Assembly: GCF_000003815.2 (NCBI RefSeq)
Contig: NC_049984.1
Span: 14,724,208-14,761,364, forward strand
Source of the DNA: Branchiostoma floridae
Lineage: Eukaryota; Chordata; Leptocardii; Amphioxiformes; Branchiostomatidae
Direction of reading: 5' to 3'
Length of the DNA: 37,157 bases
The stretch's first letter is position 1; each line of letters opens with the position of its first letter. The notes beneath the pieces are model-generated. The model saw only the letters and a list, made by a program, of their open reading frames with translations. It was not told where the DNA came from and did no database searches. Below are positions 9,446 through 19,489 of the stretch, in pieces. Position numbers and translations under genes: made by a program.

Positions 9446-11877
9446 GACCTTCTTTTCTCCCTTTACCATACTTATGTCTTTCTCGACCTTTCTGCAGTCC
9501 TGCCTCAGACCGCAGAGCTCTTGCACCAGAGCCTCGGTGTCATCTTGCAGCGTGCAGATGCGTTCTTCCAGCCAGCTGACCTGTTCCGCTATCTTCTCCT
9601 GGTGTTTCGCCACTAGTTGTGAGGGTGAAACTGTGAAAAGAGAGGCTCAGATCAGTGGATAGCCATGATAAGTACTGGAGGAAAAGCTAGCAACAAGGCG
9701 CACGGCTGTTACAGAGCCATAGAATTTACCATCTAGTTTGCGCCTGTGCATTACTGCCCTTTTCCGGCCAAGGTAAATAACATCCACGGAAATGTATATG
9801 GCTAACACGTCTAATAAAATGATATACGGTTGATGTATGGGATGCAACAACAACATCAAAAATCCACTGGAAAGACAATATTTTTGCATCTAAGGATGAT
9901 TACATGTTCGAAGGAATAAAGCTAGTAATCATTTGTAATAGTTTGTCAATAGGTCGGTTTGAAATCGTATCAGGACCCAATGACTTGATTCTATCTATAA
10001 TGCAACTTTGGTCAACAATTCAGCATTTTGTTGTATGGACCAAATGTCTGTAACGTTACAGCCGTGGGCGACCAATCGAAACTTTATCCTATCTCCGATA
10101 AGCCAAAGGAACATCTACCCAATGTTACTTGTGATTGGATGTTGTAAAATGACATAAAACGGTTGCCAGCGTTACTAGGATACTCGTGTGTCACGCGATA
10201 GTAAATTTCAGCAGTGCAAACCACTCCCCTGGTGTAGTAAACAACAGGTGGATATTTTATGGACGACACGTCGTGAAATAATTCATGAGTTGCAAAATGC
10301 TTTCTACAGGAAGAAAATTTCCAAACCCAATCTTAAGCCGCTCCCTACAACTGTTACAATGTGCCATGAGGTTGTCATTCAATTAGAAATCAGCGATAGC
10401 AGAAATGCAAATCCGTTGCAATGATAATGTATGAAATGGGTATCAGGTAAGATTAATCTTTTGAATAGTGAGCTAACTTTTTTCGCAGTTCAATCCAAGG
10501 AAACGCCCCACTTTATTATGTCTGGACAAGTGTAAGACTTGACTCTGGCGTTGCTTATTTCATCACTATAAGTCTATATATAACCCACACATTACAGAAA
10601 AAAATTGGATCTTTCGTCTTCCACTGTCTCAGAAAAAGAAGTCAAACCCAATAAGTTACATCTTTAACTAGTTTTAAATTAGACTAGAGTAGTCGCTCAC
10701 TATACTGTTCAACCATTATTTGTATGTCATTTTTGTCACTTGCAATTAGCCCTCGGGCAAGAACTTGCAACAAAAATTATCTTATAACAGATGGCGTCGA
10801 ATGGCCTAGCTAGTGGATTTCGAAACTCGGGTTCGTTTTTCGGTGTTGCTGGCTAGACGCTGTGTAATTGGAAATGCACTTAACACGACTTTCCTCTCTC
10901 CACCCAGGTGTAAAAATGGGTACCTGACTTCGGCTGGAGAGGCAAAAAAGTTGTGGAAGGAGAGGGATAGGCTCCGCCTTCCAACATCGTAGATAACGTT
11001 ACAGTGGATGAAACATACTGTCCTGACACCTAAGAAGGCTATGGGACTATCTTTCTCACAGACAACTCCGTACACCCCGGACACTGTCCGCTGCCCTACC
11101 TGGGGTGTCACGTTTGATCTTCTCCCAGCTGAGTCTCCGTGGATCGTCAAGGATTCCATGTTCAGATTCTGCCATTGTGAAATCTGAACAAGAAAGAAAT
11201 ATTCAGACAAAAGTGGCTACACAGTAATATATTGCTGCAATGTTGTATATACGGGAAACTGTAAGCGTTGTTTGTCCATAACGTACCAGCCCCTCGACGA
11301 TGTAGACACGCCCTTCTACATAACTCTGTTCACCGGTTGGAAACTCTATTGCATCAAGTTTCAAGCAACGTCTGCCGTCGTAAAAGACTTACATTTATCA
11401 AAATATTTCTATCCACAATACACACTTGTATCAGTCATTATCACTTTTAAAACCATGTAAAGGCAAAACAATTTTCTTCTGTTACAATCGACTCTATTCA
11501 TTCATTCAGGTAAGCGCCAGTTTTGCGTCATATAAAACTCAAGTGTTCTAGATCTATTTTATCCATCCCGAAAACGTAACTATTTATTTACCTACAAGTT
11601 GCGATTCCTCCTCCAGTATGTCTGAAAGATCCCTGTTCCGGTCTCTCACCGCGTCTTGCAGGTCCCGAAAGGCGGTCGGACCCCCGGTCGGTAGCACGCG
11701 AAGCAGCCGGCGGGCCTTGTCAGCGTTCTCCCGCCCGCCTTCAACAAGCTCCCGCTGTTCAAACGTAATGTCGCCTTTTTCGAAAAGTGCGTACGTTACT
11801 TCGGATACTATTTCACTCAGTCCTTCGGCAAGTTTGCTGCTTTTTTGGCGGAGTAGCCGCTGGTGTCTCTCCTCCAT
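9446..11877 (-). CDS. CARD plus coiled-coil protein (three exons, 3' end in gap)
   Basis: Three minus-strand exons join in phase: 11877-11592 (286 nt), 11183-11100 (84 nt) and 9631-9446 (entering the gap). Junctions are TAG|GTAAAT, TTCAG|AT, CCAG|GTAGGG and CACAG|TT. Exon 1 starts at an ATG (TCA-ATGGAGG) and encodes a full-length death-fold CARD of about 90 residues, beginning MEERHQRLLRQKSSKL, then ALFEKGDITFEQRE, DKARRLLRVLP and GPTAFRDLQDAV, matching the CARD helix pattern. Exon 2 encodes a 28-residue linker. Exon 3 encodes a heptad-rich coiled coil (VSWLEERICTLQDDTEALV and following). A CARD followed by a coiled coil recalls adaptor and scaffold proteins of innate immune and apoptotic signalling, which cluster through CARD-CARD contacts in the cytosol. 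No orthologue is claimed. The frame could start earlier, at 11988, but the ATG at 11877 sits directly before the CARD. Confidence 0.7.
9632..11099 (-). other. intron 2 of the CARD/coiled-coil gene
   Basis: This is the 1.47-kb intron between 11100 and 9631. It contains open frames at 10188-10424 (+) and 10806-11210 (-), but these have no recognisable domain. The latter partly reads through exon 2 in another frame. Confidence 0.5.
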
Positions 11878-12118
11878 TGATAGAACTCGCGGAGGTGTGT
11901 TCTGTGGACCGCGCCCAGGTGAATGGAATGTAACGTTACAGCGGAAACGCGTTTTTATGATCTTCTCTAACATACCTCGCTGTCGCATGTCGTGAGGAAA
12001 TTTTTACATTACGACATTGTTTACAGAAACAGGCCGTCGGATTTCTAATTAAGAGACATATCAGATATATATATAGAGAGAGATGATTCACACACACTGA
12101 GAGTTTGGAATTCTTTGG
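11878..12118. other. 5' flank of the CARD gene
   Basis: No gene is seen. An (AT)n/(AG)n microsatellite lies near 12065-12083. The word TAACGTTAC occurs at about 11930-11938 in the open upstream reading. Confidence 0.35.
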
Positions 12119-12560
12119 TTGACACTAGACTTTTAGATGGATGGACTATTGTAGGCTCAGTTGTTGTTAAGGTTCTGATATGTCACAAGTATGAAAGTAA
12201 CTTTTACAGTATTGGTAATGAGAAAGTAGATACCTATATCAAATTTAACCGTACAGGATCGATTTGTGATTGACAACGGAATCCTTTTATTGGTTTCAAA
12301 TTGCCTCCCTAGAACACTGGCACAGCTGTATGTAATGGAATCAATGGGAGATATGTAGGGTCTTTTTCCACTTGTTCAGGATGGATCCGAATTACTCTGT
12401 AAAATGTAGAACCTTGATTTGCCAGTGTATCAATATAATCATCACGTATTTTCACAATTATTAATACAAAGATTTTTAATGAGATGTATAGCCGTAGCTA
12501 ACTTTCTTTCGTGTTCTTTATACCTTTCCATGCTGTCGAAACGAACATACGTCTGTCGAT
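12119..12560. repeat. duplicated block, copy 1 (abuts gap)
   Basis: This ~440-bp block recurs at 12661-13105 in the same orientation at about 542 bp offset, with only a few single-base changes and one-base indels. A 100-N gap lies exactly between the two copies. That pattern suggests two haplotype copies kept in the assembly rather than a true tandem duplication. Confidence 0.85.
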
Positions 12561-12660
12561 NNNNNNNNNNNNNNNNNNNNNNNNNNNNNNNNNNNNNNNN
12601 NNNNNNNNNNNNNNNNNNNNNNNNNNNNNNNNNNNNNNNNNNNNNNNNNNNNNNNNNNNN

Positions 12661-13105
12661 TTGACACTAGACTTTTAGATGGATGGACTATTGTAGGCTC
12701 AGTTGTTGTTAAGGTTCTGATATGTCACAAGTATGAAAGTAACTTTTACAGTATTGGTAATGAGAAAGTAGATACCTATATCAAATTTAACCGTACAGGA
12801 TCGATTTGTGATTGACAACGGAATCCTTTTATTGTTTCAAATTGCCTCCCTAGAACACTGGCACAGCTGTATGTAATGGAATCAATGGGAGATATGTAGG
12901 GTCTTTTTCCACTTGTTCAGGATGGATCCGAATTACTCTGTAAAATGTAGAACCTTGATTTGCCAGTGTATCAATATAATCATCACGTATTTTCACAATT
13001 ATTAATACAAAGATTTTTAATGAGATGAATAGCCGTAGCTAAACTTTCTTTCGTGTTCTTTATACCTTTCCATGCTGTACAAAACAAAACATACGTCTGG
13101 TCGAT
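12661..13105. repeat. duplicated block, copy 2
   Basis: This is the partner of 12119-12560. It begins at the first base after the gap and ends where copy 1 runs into the gap. Confidence 0.85.
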
Positions 13106-13239
13106 TAACAAGATCATCAGAAGGAATTGCTCAGTCCATCTCCACAGGTGTGCGAACAGGTGTCAGACAGGGGCAGACGGAAAGTTCTCGCGCGCATGCG
13201 TTGCCATACCAGCCCTGTACATGTGCGGAGACAGTCGCC

Positions 13240-16200
13240 ATGCCGAGATTGCTCCCGCCGTGTACCGTGTGGCTCCTGCTCGGGGCCTGCGTCTCCCTGC
13301 CCCGAGACGCCCAGGCGGGCTTCGGCCAGCCCGTCAGCTACGTTAGGGACGACCGCTTCAAAGAGATGGGGCAGGCGACGCTGAAAACCTTCGACATCTC
13401 GGGAGGTAAGACTGTGATGATGTTAAGTGAATGAGATGCACAAAATTCTCAAGTAGACATGCATGGAGTCCTAATATAAGATTTTCAGAGACGCTTTAAT
13501 AACTACCTGCCGCGTGGTCAAAGCAAAAAGAAAATCGACTAGTAGAACGGAAGGATCTAGCTCTGGGTCATAGAAAGTCAATTAAGTTAGGATAGAAGAT
13601 ACTTGTTGCCATGGTTATAGCCATTTTCAAAATGGACCATTTCGAAGTCGAGTATTCTCGGCTTTCAGTCACGTGATCTGACCTTAGCAACGGTTGCTAT
13701 CCGCCATCTTTGTGACCCAGCGCAACGTCCCCCTGGTCACAGTGTCCCCTACCCTACGCGTTCTCAGCGATGGTTCTGTGTATTATTGTAGGCTGTGGGT
13801 CGAGATCTGACAGAAACTCGGATAGGGAGAAGATTTCCTTTTTTTCTATACCGAAATTAGTTAGCAATCAGGGAGTCGAGCATGAGAAACTAACGGAAGA
13901 ACGCCGGAGGCTGTGGATAGCGGCGATCAGCCGCGGAGACACGACGACGAAGAACATCCTTCAGACCGAACGTGTATGTAGTCGGCATTTTGTGTCTNNN
14001 NNNNNNNNNNNNNNNNNNNNNNNNNNNNNNNNNNNNNNNNNNNNNNNNNNNNNNNNNNNNNNNNNNNNNNNNNNNNNNNNNNNNNNNNNNNNNNNNNNNN
14101 NNNNNNNNNNNNNNNNNNNNNNNNNNNNNNNNNNNNNNNNNNNNNNNNNNNNNNNNNNNNNNNNNNNNNNNNNNNNNNNNNNNNNNNNNNNNNNNNNNNN
14201 NNNNNNNNNNNNNNNNNNNNNNNNNNNNNNNNNNNNNNNNNNNNNNNNNNNNNNNNNNNNNNNNNNNNNNNNNNNNNNNNNNNNNNNNNNNNNNNNNNNN
14301 NNNNNNNNNNNNNNNNNNNNNNNNNNNNNNNNNNNNNNNNNNNNNNNNNNNNNNNNNNNNNNNNNNNNNNNNNNNNNNNNNNNNNNNNNNNNNNNNNNNN
14401 NNNNNNNNNNNNNNNNNNNNNNNNNNNNNNNNNNNNNNNNNNNNNNNNNNNNNNNNNNNNNNNNNNNNNNNNNNNNNNNNNNNNNNNNNNNNNNNNNNNN
14501 NNNNNNNNNNNNNNNNNNNNNNNNNNNNNNNNNNNNNNNNNNNNNNNNNNNNNNNNNNNNNNNNNNNNNNNNNNNNNNNNNNNNNNNNNNNNNNNNNNNN
14601 NNNNNNNNNNNNNNNNNNNNNNNNNNNNNNNNNNNNNNNNNNNNNNNNNNNNNNNNNNNGTTTTTCATTCTGTATGTCTCATAGGCTTTTATGGCAGCTT
14701 CTTCCTGATCACAACCATGACGTGTGGCCTTTGTGTTAACCTTGTACAAATGTGGGTAGCAAATAGACTTCAGGATTGACTGAGGAGGCTGTGCAAGGTT
14801 GCTGTGGTAAACAGCCCCACTCACAGAAGCTCCAATTCTCCCAGCTCTATGGCGGAAAAAGCCAGGACCTTTTGCTTGTGTCCTCGTGTCTTTTTCAATA
14901 GTGTTGATCTGGCTCTCTGACAAGTCAATATTAACCTCTAAACATTTGGGCAGGAGTTCATGATATTGGAGGTCCAGATTATCTGGATCAAACAACTCTG
15001 ACACAACAGGAATGTCCCGGCTTGACATGACAAACTCATCTGCATATGGCTGAATCAAACTTAGTGCCACTACCTTAACTTTGCACTTATTGAGCTTACT
15101 ATACAGTTCTTTAATCTCCTGAGCAGTTGGGGTATTGTTCTGTGGTACTGTAACCTTGTCCTGAGCAGTTGGGGTGATGTTCTGTGGTACTGTAGTCTTG
15201 TCCTGAGCAGTAGGGGTGTTATTCTGTGGTACTGTAACCTTGTCCTGAGATGTCAGATTACTCTCATGTGCACTTTTCTCCTGTGTTGTGTTGACAGTCT
15301 CATGTGATGTGAAGGAATCAATCTTAATGTCCAGCTTTTCTTTCAGTTTCTTTGCGGATGTGAAGTCAATGTCTTCCACTCTTGCATAAGGGACTTCCTT
15401 AACATATGTGGGCAGAATCCATGTACACTTCACCTGTGTGCAAGCCAGCTTCCCATGTAATCTAGTCCAGCACTCAATGTAGAACAGCACACTGGCAACA
15501 TGTGAACAAGACTCTGCCAACCCGGCTTTGCACCCAAGACAGTGGGCAGAGATGACGGCTCCATCTGTCCCGCATATCAGCCATATGTCCACGAGGGGGT
15601 CATTCATTCTTTGAGAATGGCGAACTTTAGCCACGACCACATTTTTCCCTGCAATAAGCTTTCCCTGTACACCTGCCACAAAACCTGATACAACGTGGTT
15701 ATATGCCTCCAAACTTTTGTAGTTTTTGAACTGTTCATTCGTGTAGTAGCTTGTCTGCAGAACCAGGTAACTGAACAGGTCAGACTGTTCCACAGGCGGC
15801 AAACAATGCGGATCAAACTGCTCACTTGGTAAGGTGGCAGGGTCAATATCTATCACAGATATTTTCTCGATGTACCGCTGCTTGACATGGCTTTCCAAGG
15901 ACTGTGCATACTTGCACAGCACTGGTACACTCTTGGTATGGGGGGGGGACAACATCTTGATAGCTCATACTCAGCACCTGAAGCACAGGGATACAGAAAG
16001 TTTCATTAGAATGACAGACTAAACATCACTTTACACAATATAAATGCTAAAAATAGTTCACATACACATGGGACCCAGAAGGCACATTGAGCTTTACTTC
16101 ATAGTTAAATGCCCTACAAAATATAACTGATCTTACTATTCTTAGCCTGGTCACCATTATCCGCTAGTCGGCATCCAGGGTGCTGAGGCACTGACCTGCT

Positions 16201-19200
16201 TCTGTTTTCGGGTGCGACGAAATCCAACCCAACCCCGTAAAAACTCCCCCGGCCTGCGCTAATAACTGGGCGGGCCGGCTACCCCTAAGGCGCCGAAGAG
16301 ATCACGGCGAGCGCCCCGATGGTATGGTTACCAGGCTAACTATTAAAAATAACCATGAAACAATTACATTTCTGTCCACAATCGTCTCGATCCGCAAAAT
16401 GTGCGTCAAGTGGGATGTTATCCCGAAAAAAAAGATTCAAACTTTCGGAGAAATCTACAAAAAGAGACATTTCGGAACACGTAAATTAACGCTACCCCCC
16501 TCCCCAACCCAATTGCGACGCTGGAAAACTGACTCAAAAAACATCGAATTTCTGCCGTCAAAGTTCCGTTTTTTTTCATCNNNNNNNNNNNNNNNNNNNN
16601 NNNNNNNNNNNNNNNNNNNNNNNNNNNNNNNNNNNNNNNNNNNNNNNNNNNNNNNNNNNNNNNNNNNNNNNNNNNNNNNNATGGACTTCCAACCGACAGG
16701 ATCAAGGAGATTCTAATAAGCCTCCTTGACATGAGTAAATACCTGTATTATAAATACCGGAACTGAAAGTGTAACCCAAGCCGTGACGAAACCGAAACGT
16801 AAACAAACCCCGCCCCCGCCCGGCTATCCGCCCATTTATCCGTTCGAAACTCGCCAAATATGCAAGTCAACTAACAAATATTGACTCTCAAACACCATAG
16901 CAATATTCTCCGTTCAATACAAGCACCAAATATAGCTGTATTTCATCAAGAAGAAGCAAAACTTACCAATAAAACTGAACTTCTGGCTCCATTGTCTTTG
17001 CTTGATGATGGAACGCGTTCGCAGAAACGGAGCACAAAGATGGCGGATGCCCATATTTGGAAAACCCGTGACGTCAGGTGAAAGCCGAGAATAACTAACC
17101 CAATCTGTTACTGTATTGCGCTTTATTGCATCTTGTACATCAATATCTCAGTGTTCTTGCCACACGACTTGAAGTTGGGGAAGGGTTAACTTGGCAATCC
17201 TTGAGTTGTGGGATAAGGGTTTGGATTTACGTAAGATCCAAATACTCAGGTGTTAATGTTGGTAGTAATAACATGAATGACCGGTAGGTCGTTAACCCCT
17301 TATGACCTGCAAGAAATTTCACCTGTGCATGATACAAAGGAGCACGTGCGCAGAGTACAAAATATTCAAACTGTACTGTACTATCCACTAAAATGTGTCA
17401 TAATAATTTCAAATCAATCCCCCTGTAGAAGACGCCGTGTTGGGGGTTGAGCTTGAGAACACCGTTGGCGAGGACGAGGTCTGGGTTCTGGACTTCCAGC
17501 CGTTCGAGACTAACGACACGGGGCGTCCTGTGGTGACCAACGTGACGACAGGGACTGCCACGCTGCTGGCAGAGCGCACTGGGGAATGTTCTAGTGTTTT
17601 TCGCACCAGCTCGGCTAACGTAATGATATACCCAGTCTTATGAAACTTTTACTTCTACTTTATTTCCCTAAGTTGTGGGAAAATGCACAAGTTTACTGAC
17701 CCAGGATAATGTAGCCGTGACGACTCGATAGAGGTCTTTGGTGACCCAGCATGGTTCAAAACCGATACCTTGTGATCAAAATCATTGCGGGAGATATCGG
17801 ACAATGTATATCCTGCAATGTTTACACGGATTGCTAAGTTGCGCTTTTGAACCGTGACGTGTGATGGGCTCAACCAATAGATATGCTTGTCAATGAGTAA
17901 TTACTATTTTGGCGTATCTTATTACCTGGATGTCTAGTAACAGTCGTCGATGTAACCTTTTTGATACTTCATTTTTATGTCAGCAGATAAGTAAGAATAT
18001 AGGGCTGTTTCTTCTTGGTTTTACTCATTCTGTGTCGTTCTAGCGTACACATGCTGGTTTCTACGATGACTCCTGGTTTCCGGAGTTCATGAACACAACC
18101 GGAAACAAGAAATTCTTCAACAACTACACACGTGGTGAGGTAGCGGCTGGGCAACCCATTCGGCTGGATAACGTTGTCTTTTCTGGTGAGATATTAGCAA
18201 GAAACTAATAAATATATCTCTAACCTTAGTACAATAGAAATAGTAAGGGAAGTTTTCGCGATGTTGTCTTGGTCTGACTTGTGCTATACCCACTTGTCAA
18301 AAAAATTGTTTAATTTTATGTATACACGATTGAAAGAGCCACGAAGAGTTAGAATATCAAAACTTTCTTATATTTTTTTCACAGGTCCAATGGCGACCTT
18401 TTTCACCTGCAAGAATCAGGACAACACTTCTATTTGGGAGAGGCACAACTACACGGAGCAGTTCGAGTACAACACCACACTCTACATGACAAACGTCAGG
18501 CCGAAGGTACCTTGGATTTTGCTTATTCTAGGCAGCGGGATCATGCTTGCTTGTATATGTATCAAAAATGAAAGGCAGTGTCGTGTTGTGTACAAGTTAC
18601 GCCACAAAAAAAGTAAAATGACAAGTGACAGAATACTGATATCGTAAACTCTAGTTTTCAGTTAACTAGTATAGCGATTTACCTGGCGATCTATTTACGT
18701 ACTGCAGATATCAGTCTTTCAGTGTCCAAAGAGATTGGTGCTGTATTATGTTATTTACAAACGCGGCATTCTGCTGCATCTATGCAACAGGTTGGACCGT
18801 ACGGGTCGTCCTACGTGCAGAGCCACGCTGTGTTGTACTGGCGCCTGCTGAGGGTCGCTATATCTAAGTTTCTCATCAGCTCCACAAGACAGATTCAGCC
18901 GGTATTTGAGTACGCCATTGTCAAGGCACATTACGACGCAAACGGCGATCCTGACTGGTATGTCCGCTACCCTGACGTTTCAACGATGTTTGTTTTTATA
19001 CACCTGGTGATTATTTATTGTCCATTCCCTCTAGACTCTCGACAAAACTAATGTGTAAACCAGTATCATACTCAGTTCTTCATTGGATTCAAACGTACCA
19101 AATTTAAAGTTAGAAACTTTATACGTCGATTAAGGTTAGACATCCAGGTAACAAGATACGCCAAAAAGCAGTCATAAAAATTAACTGGATATGATATTGG

Positions 19201-19489
19201 AAACGGTCAGACAGTCATCTGGAGTCTTTCGTCAATGACAATGGATAGATTTATACATTGAAGACATGTTCTTCTTTATGATACATTTGACTTGAAATTT
19301 GTTGATATGTACACCAGGACCAAAGCCCAAATAGAGATGGCCTTCAAGACCATCATGGATTCCGACAGTTACCTGATGGCTGCCTACCGATCTAACTCCC
19401 TGGTGTACGAGCCACTCAACAACAACAACTCCCTACACAGCGTCATCAACGAACCATCTTACAACGGTACTTCGTTGCACCTTGATTAA
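13240..19489 (+). CDS. secreted or membrane N-glycoprotein, six exons, family unknown
   Basis: Six plus-strand exons join in phase: 13240-13405, 17429-17619, 18044-18185, 18385-18506, 18791-18957 and 19318-19466, or to the stop at 19489. Donors are G|GTAAGA, AAC|GTAATG, G|GTGAGA, AAG|GTACCT and TG|GTATGT, and all acceptors end in AG. The start MPRLLPPCTVWLLLGACVSL gives a clear signal peptide with a likely cut after AQA (residue 26). The chain of about 310 residues carries at least six N-glycosylation sequons (NVT, NTT, NYT, NTS, NYT, NTT) in exons 2-4. Exons 5-6 hold AFKTIMDSDSYLMAAYRSN, which faintly recalls a SEA-type motif, but I do not claim the domain. If the GT at 19467 is used as a donor, the gene continues into or past the gap at 19737; otherwise it ends at TAA 19487-19489. 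No transmembrane helix is visible in the joined exons. Intron 1 hosts the THAP/YqaJ element. Confidence 0.7.
13653..13714 (+). repeat. left terminal inverted repeat
   Basis: It pairs with 17033-17093. The inner 16 bp (ATCCGCCATCTTTGTG) and outer 15 bp are identical; the middle has indels and substitutions. The inner block contains, on the reverse strand, AAGATGGCGG, a YY1-like initiator motif. Confidence 0.7.
13770..13997 (+). CDS. THAP-domain protein, N-terminus (cut by gap)
   Basis: The ATG at 13770 (context GCG-ATGG) opens a THAP zinc finger, a C2CH DNA-binding module found in P-element transposase and animal regulators. Expected landmarks are present in order: C4, C9, P28 in FFSIPK, W49 in RRRLWIAAISR, and C70-x2-H73-F74 in VCSRHF. 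The domain is nearly complete within the visible 76 residues, and the rest is lost in the gap at 13998. In this context it is likely the DNA-binding part of a transposon protein that recognises the terminal repeats 55 bp upstream (inference). It could also be an independent domesticated THAP gene. The absence of an intron within the THAP domain fits a transposon gene. Confidence 0.8.
13998..14659. other. assembly gap, 662 N (size-estimated)
   Basis: Unlike the other gaps, which are exactly 100 N, this one has a specific length, so a mate-pair or similar estimate is likely. It hides the C-terminus of both the THAP and the YqaJ proteins. Confidence 0.9.
14660..15971 (-). CDS. SWIM zinc-finger plus YqaJ-type nuclease protein (C-terminus in gap)
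   Basis: The main minus-strand exon reads about 432 residues from 15955 until the gap. Landmarks numbered from that ATG: KSLEAYNHVVSGFV near 80-93; KVRHSQRMNDP near 110-120; a SWIM-like zinc site C139-x2-C142-x7-C150-x-H152 (AHCLGCKAGLAESCSH); then a 14-residue unit repeated three times at 237-278; and the start of a YqaJ/lambda-exonuclease domain with GRIGAS at 372-377, G414 and E418/E419. YqaJ proteins are RecB-fold DNA nucleases. This domain pairing occurs in uncharacterised proteins of invertebrates. A better N-terminus, MSYQDVVPP in another frame from 15971, joins only if the 9-G run at 15940-15948 loses one base, so a homopolymer frameshift is likely. A probable 26-nt first exon is at 16967-16992. 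Confidence 0.75.
15122..15247 (-). repeat. 42-bp coding minisatellite (three units)
   Basis: The DNA repeats with a 42-bp period and encodes QDKVTVPQNNTPTA with small changes three times, inside the linker between the SWIM and YqaJ parts. Reading frame is kept because the unit is a multiple of three. Confidence 0.85.
16142..16339. mobile_element. MITE nested in the THAP/YqaJ element
   Basis: The ends TTAGCCTGGTCACCATTA and, on the reverse strand from 16339, TTAGCCTGGTAACCATAC are inverted repeats. ACTATT flanks both sides, a possible 6-8 bp target duplication. It is about 198 bp and non-coding. The CCTGGT core resembles the foldback element at 7391-7488, suggesting related hAT-like families. 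Confidence 0.65.
16340..16966. other. intron of the SWIM/YqaJ gene, unassigned sequence
   Basis: Open frames at 16324-16716 (+) and 16418-16732 (-) are partly gap and show no domain. The stretch is interpreted as the intron between the 26-nt first exon and the main exon. Confidence 0.35.
16967..16992 (-). CDS. probable first exon of the SWIM/YqaJ gene (26 nt)
   Basis: On the minus strand the ATG with its A at 16992 (context GACA-ATGG) opens MEPEVQFY and ends at a perfect donor, TTG|GTAAGT, in phase 2. It lies 40 bp inside the right terminal repeat, mirroring the THAP start at the left end. Joining to an acceptor GCTGAG|T just before 15971 gives an open frame into MSYQDVVPP. The acceptor is weak, so the link is inferred. 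Confidence 0.45.
17033..17093 (-). repeat. right terminal inverted repeat
   Basis: It pairs with 13653-13714; see that entry. CACAAAGATGGCGGAT marks its inner end and TGAAAGCCGAGAATA its outer end on the plus strand. A CRE-like TGACGTCA lies at 17069-17076. Confidence 0.7.
17094..17428 (+). other. 3' part of intron 1 of the glycoprotein gene
   Basis: This is intron sequence between the candidate transposon and exon 2. Nothing else is recognised. Confidence 0.5.

Larger units (their letters stand above)
13653..17093. mobile_element. candidate DNA transposon with THAP and SWIM/YqaJ genes
   Basis: Imperfect terminal inverted repeats lie at 13653-13714 and 17033-17093. Both begin TATTCTCGGCTTTCA, then share GTCACG and end with ATCCGCCATCTTTGTG, reading inward. 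If the ends are set at TTCTCGG, each side is flanked by TA, a possible 2-bp target duplication. Inside, a THAP gene starts 55 bp in from the left repeat on the plus strand. A SWIM/YqaJ gene has a probable first exon 40 bp in from the right repeat on the minus strand. The two converge on the 662-N gap. The whole sits in intron 1 of the glycoprotein gene and carries a nested MITE at 16142-16339. The superfamily is not assigned. P elements use THAP fingers, but no RNase H-like transposase domain is visible here, and it could be hidden in the gap. Confidence 0.6.

Noticed and set aside
13961-14739. Long frames composed mostly of X
   Set aside because: They cross the 662-N gap; no sequence supports them.
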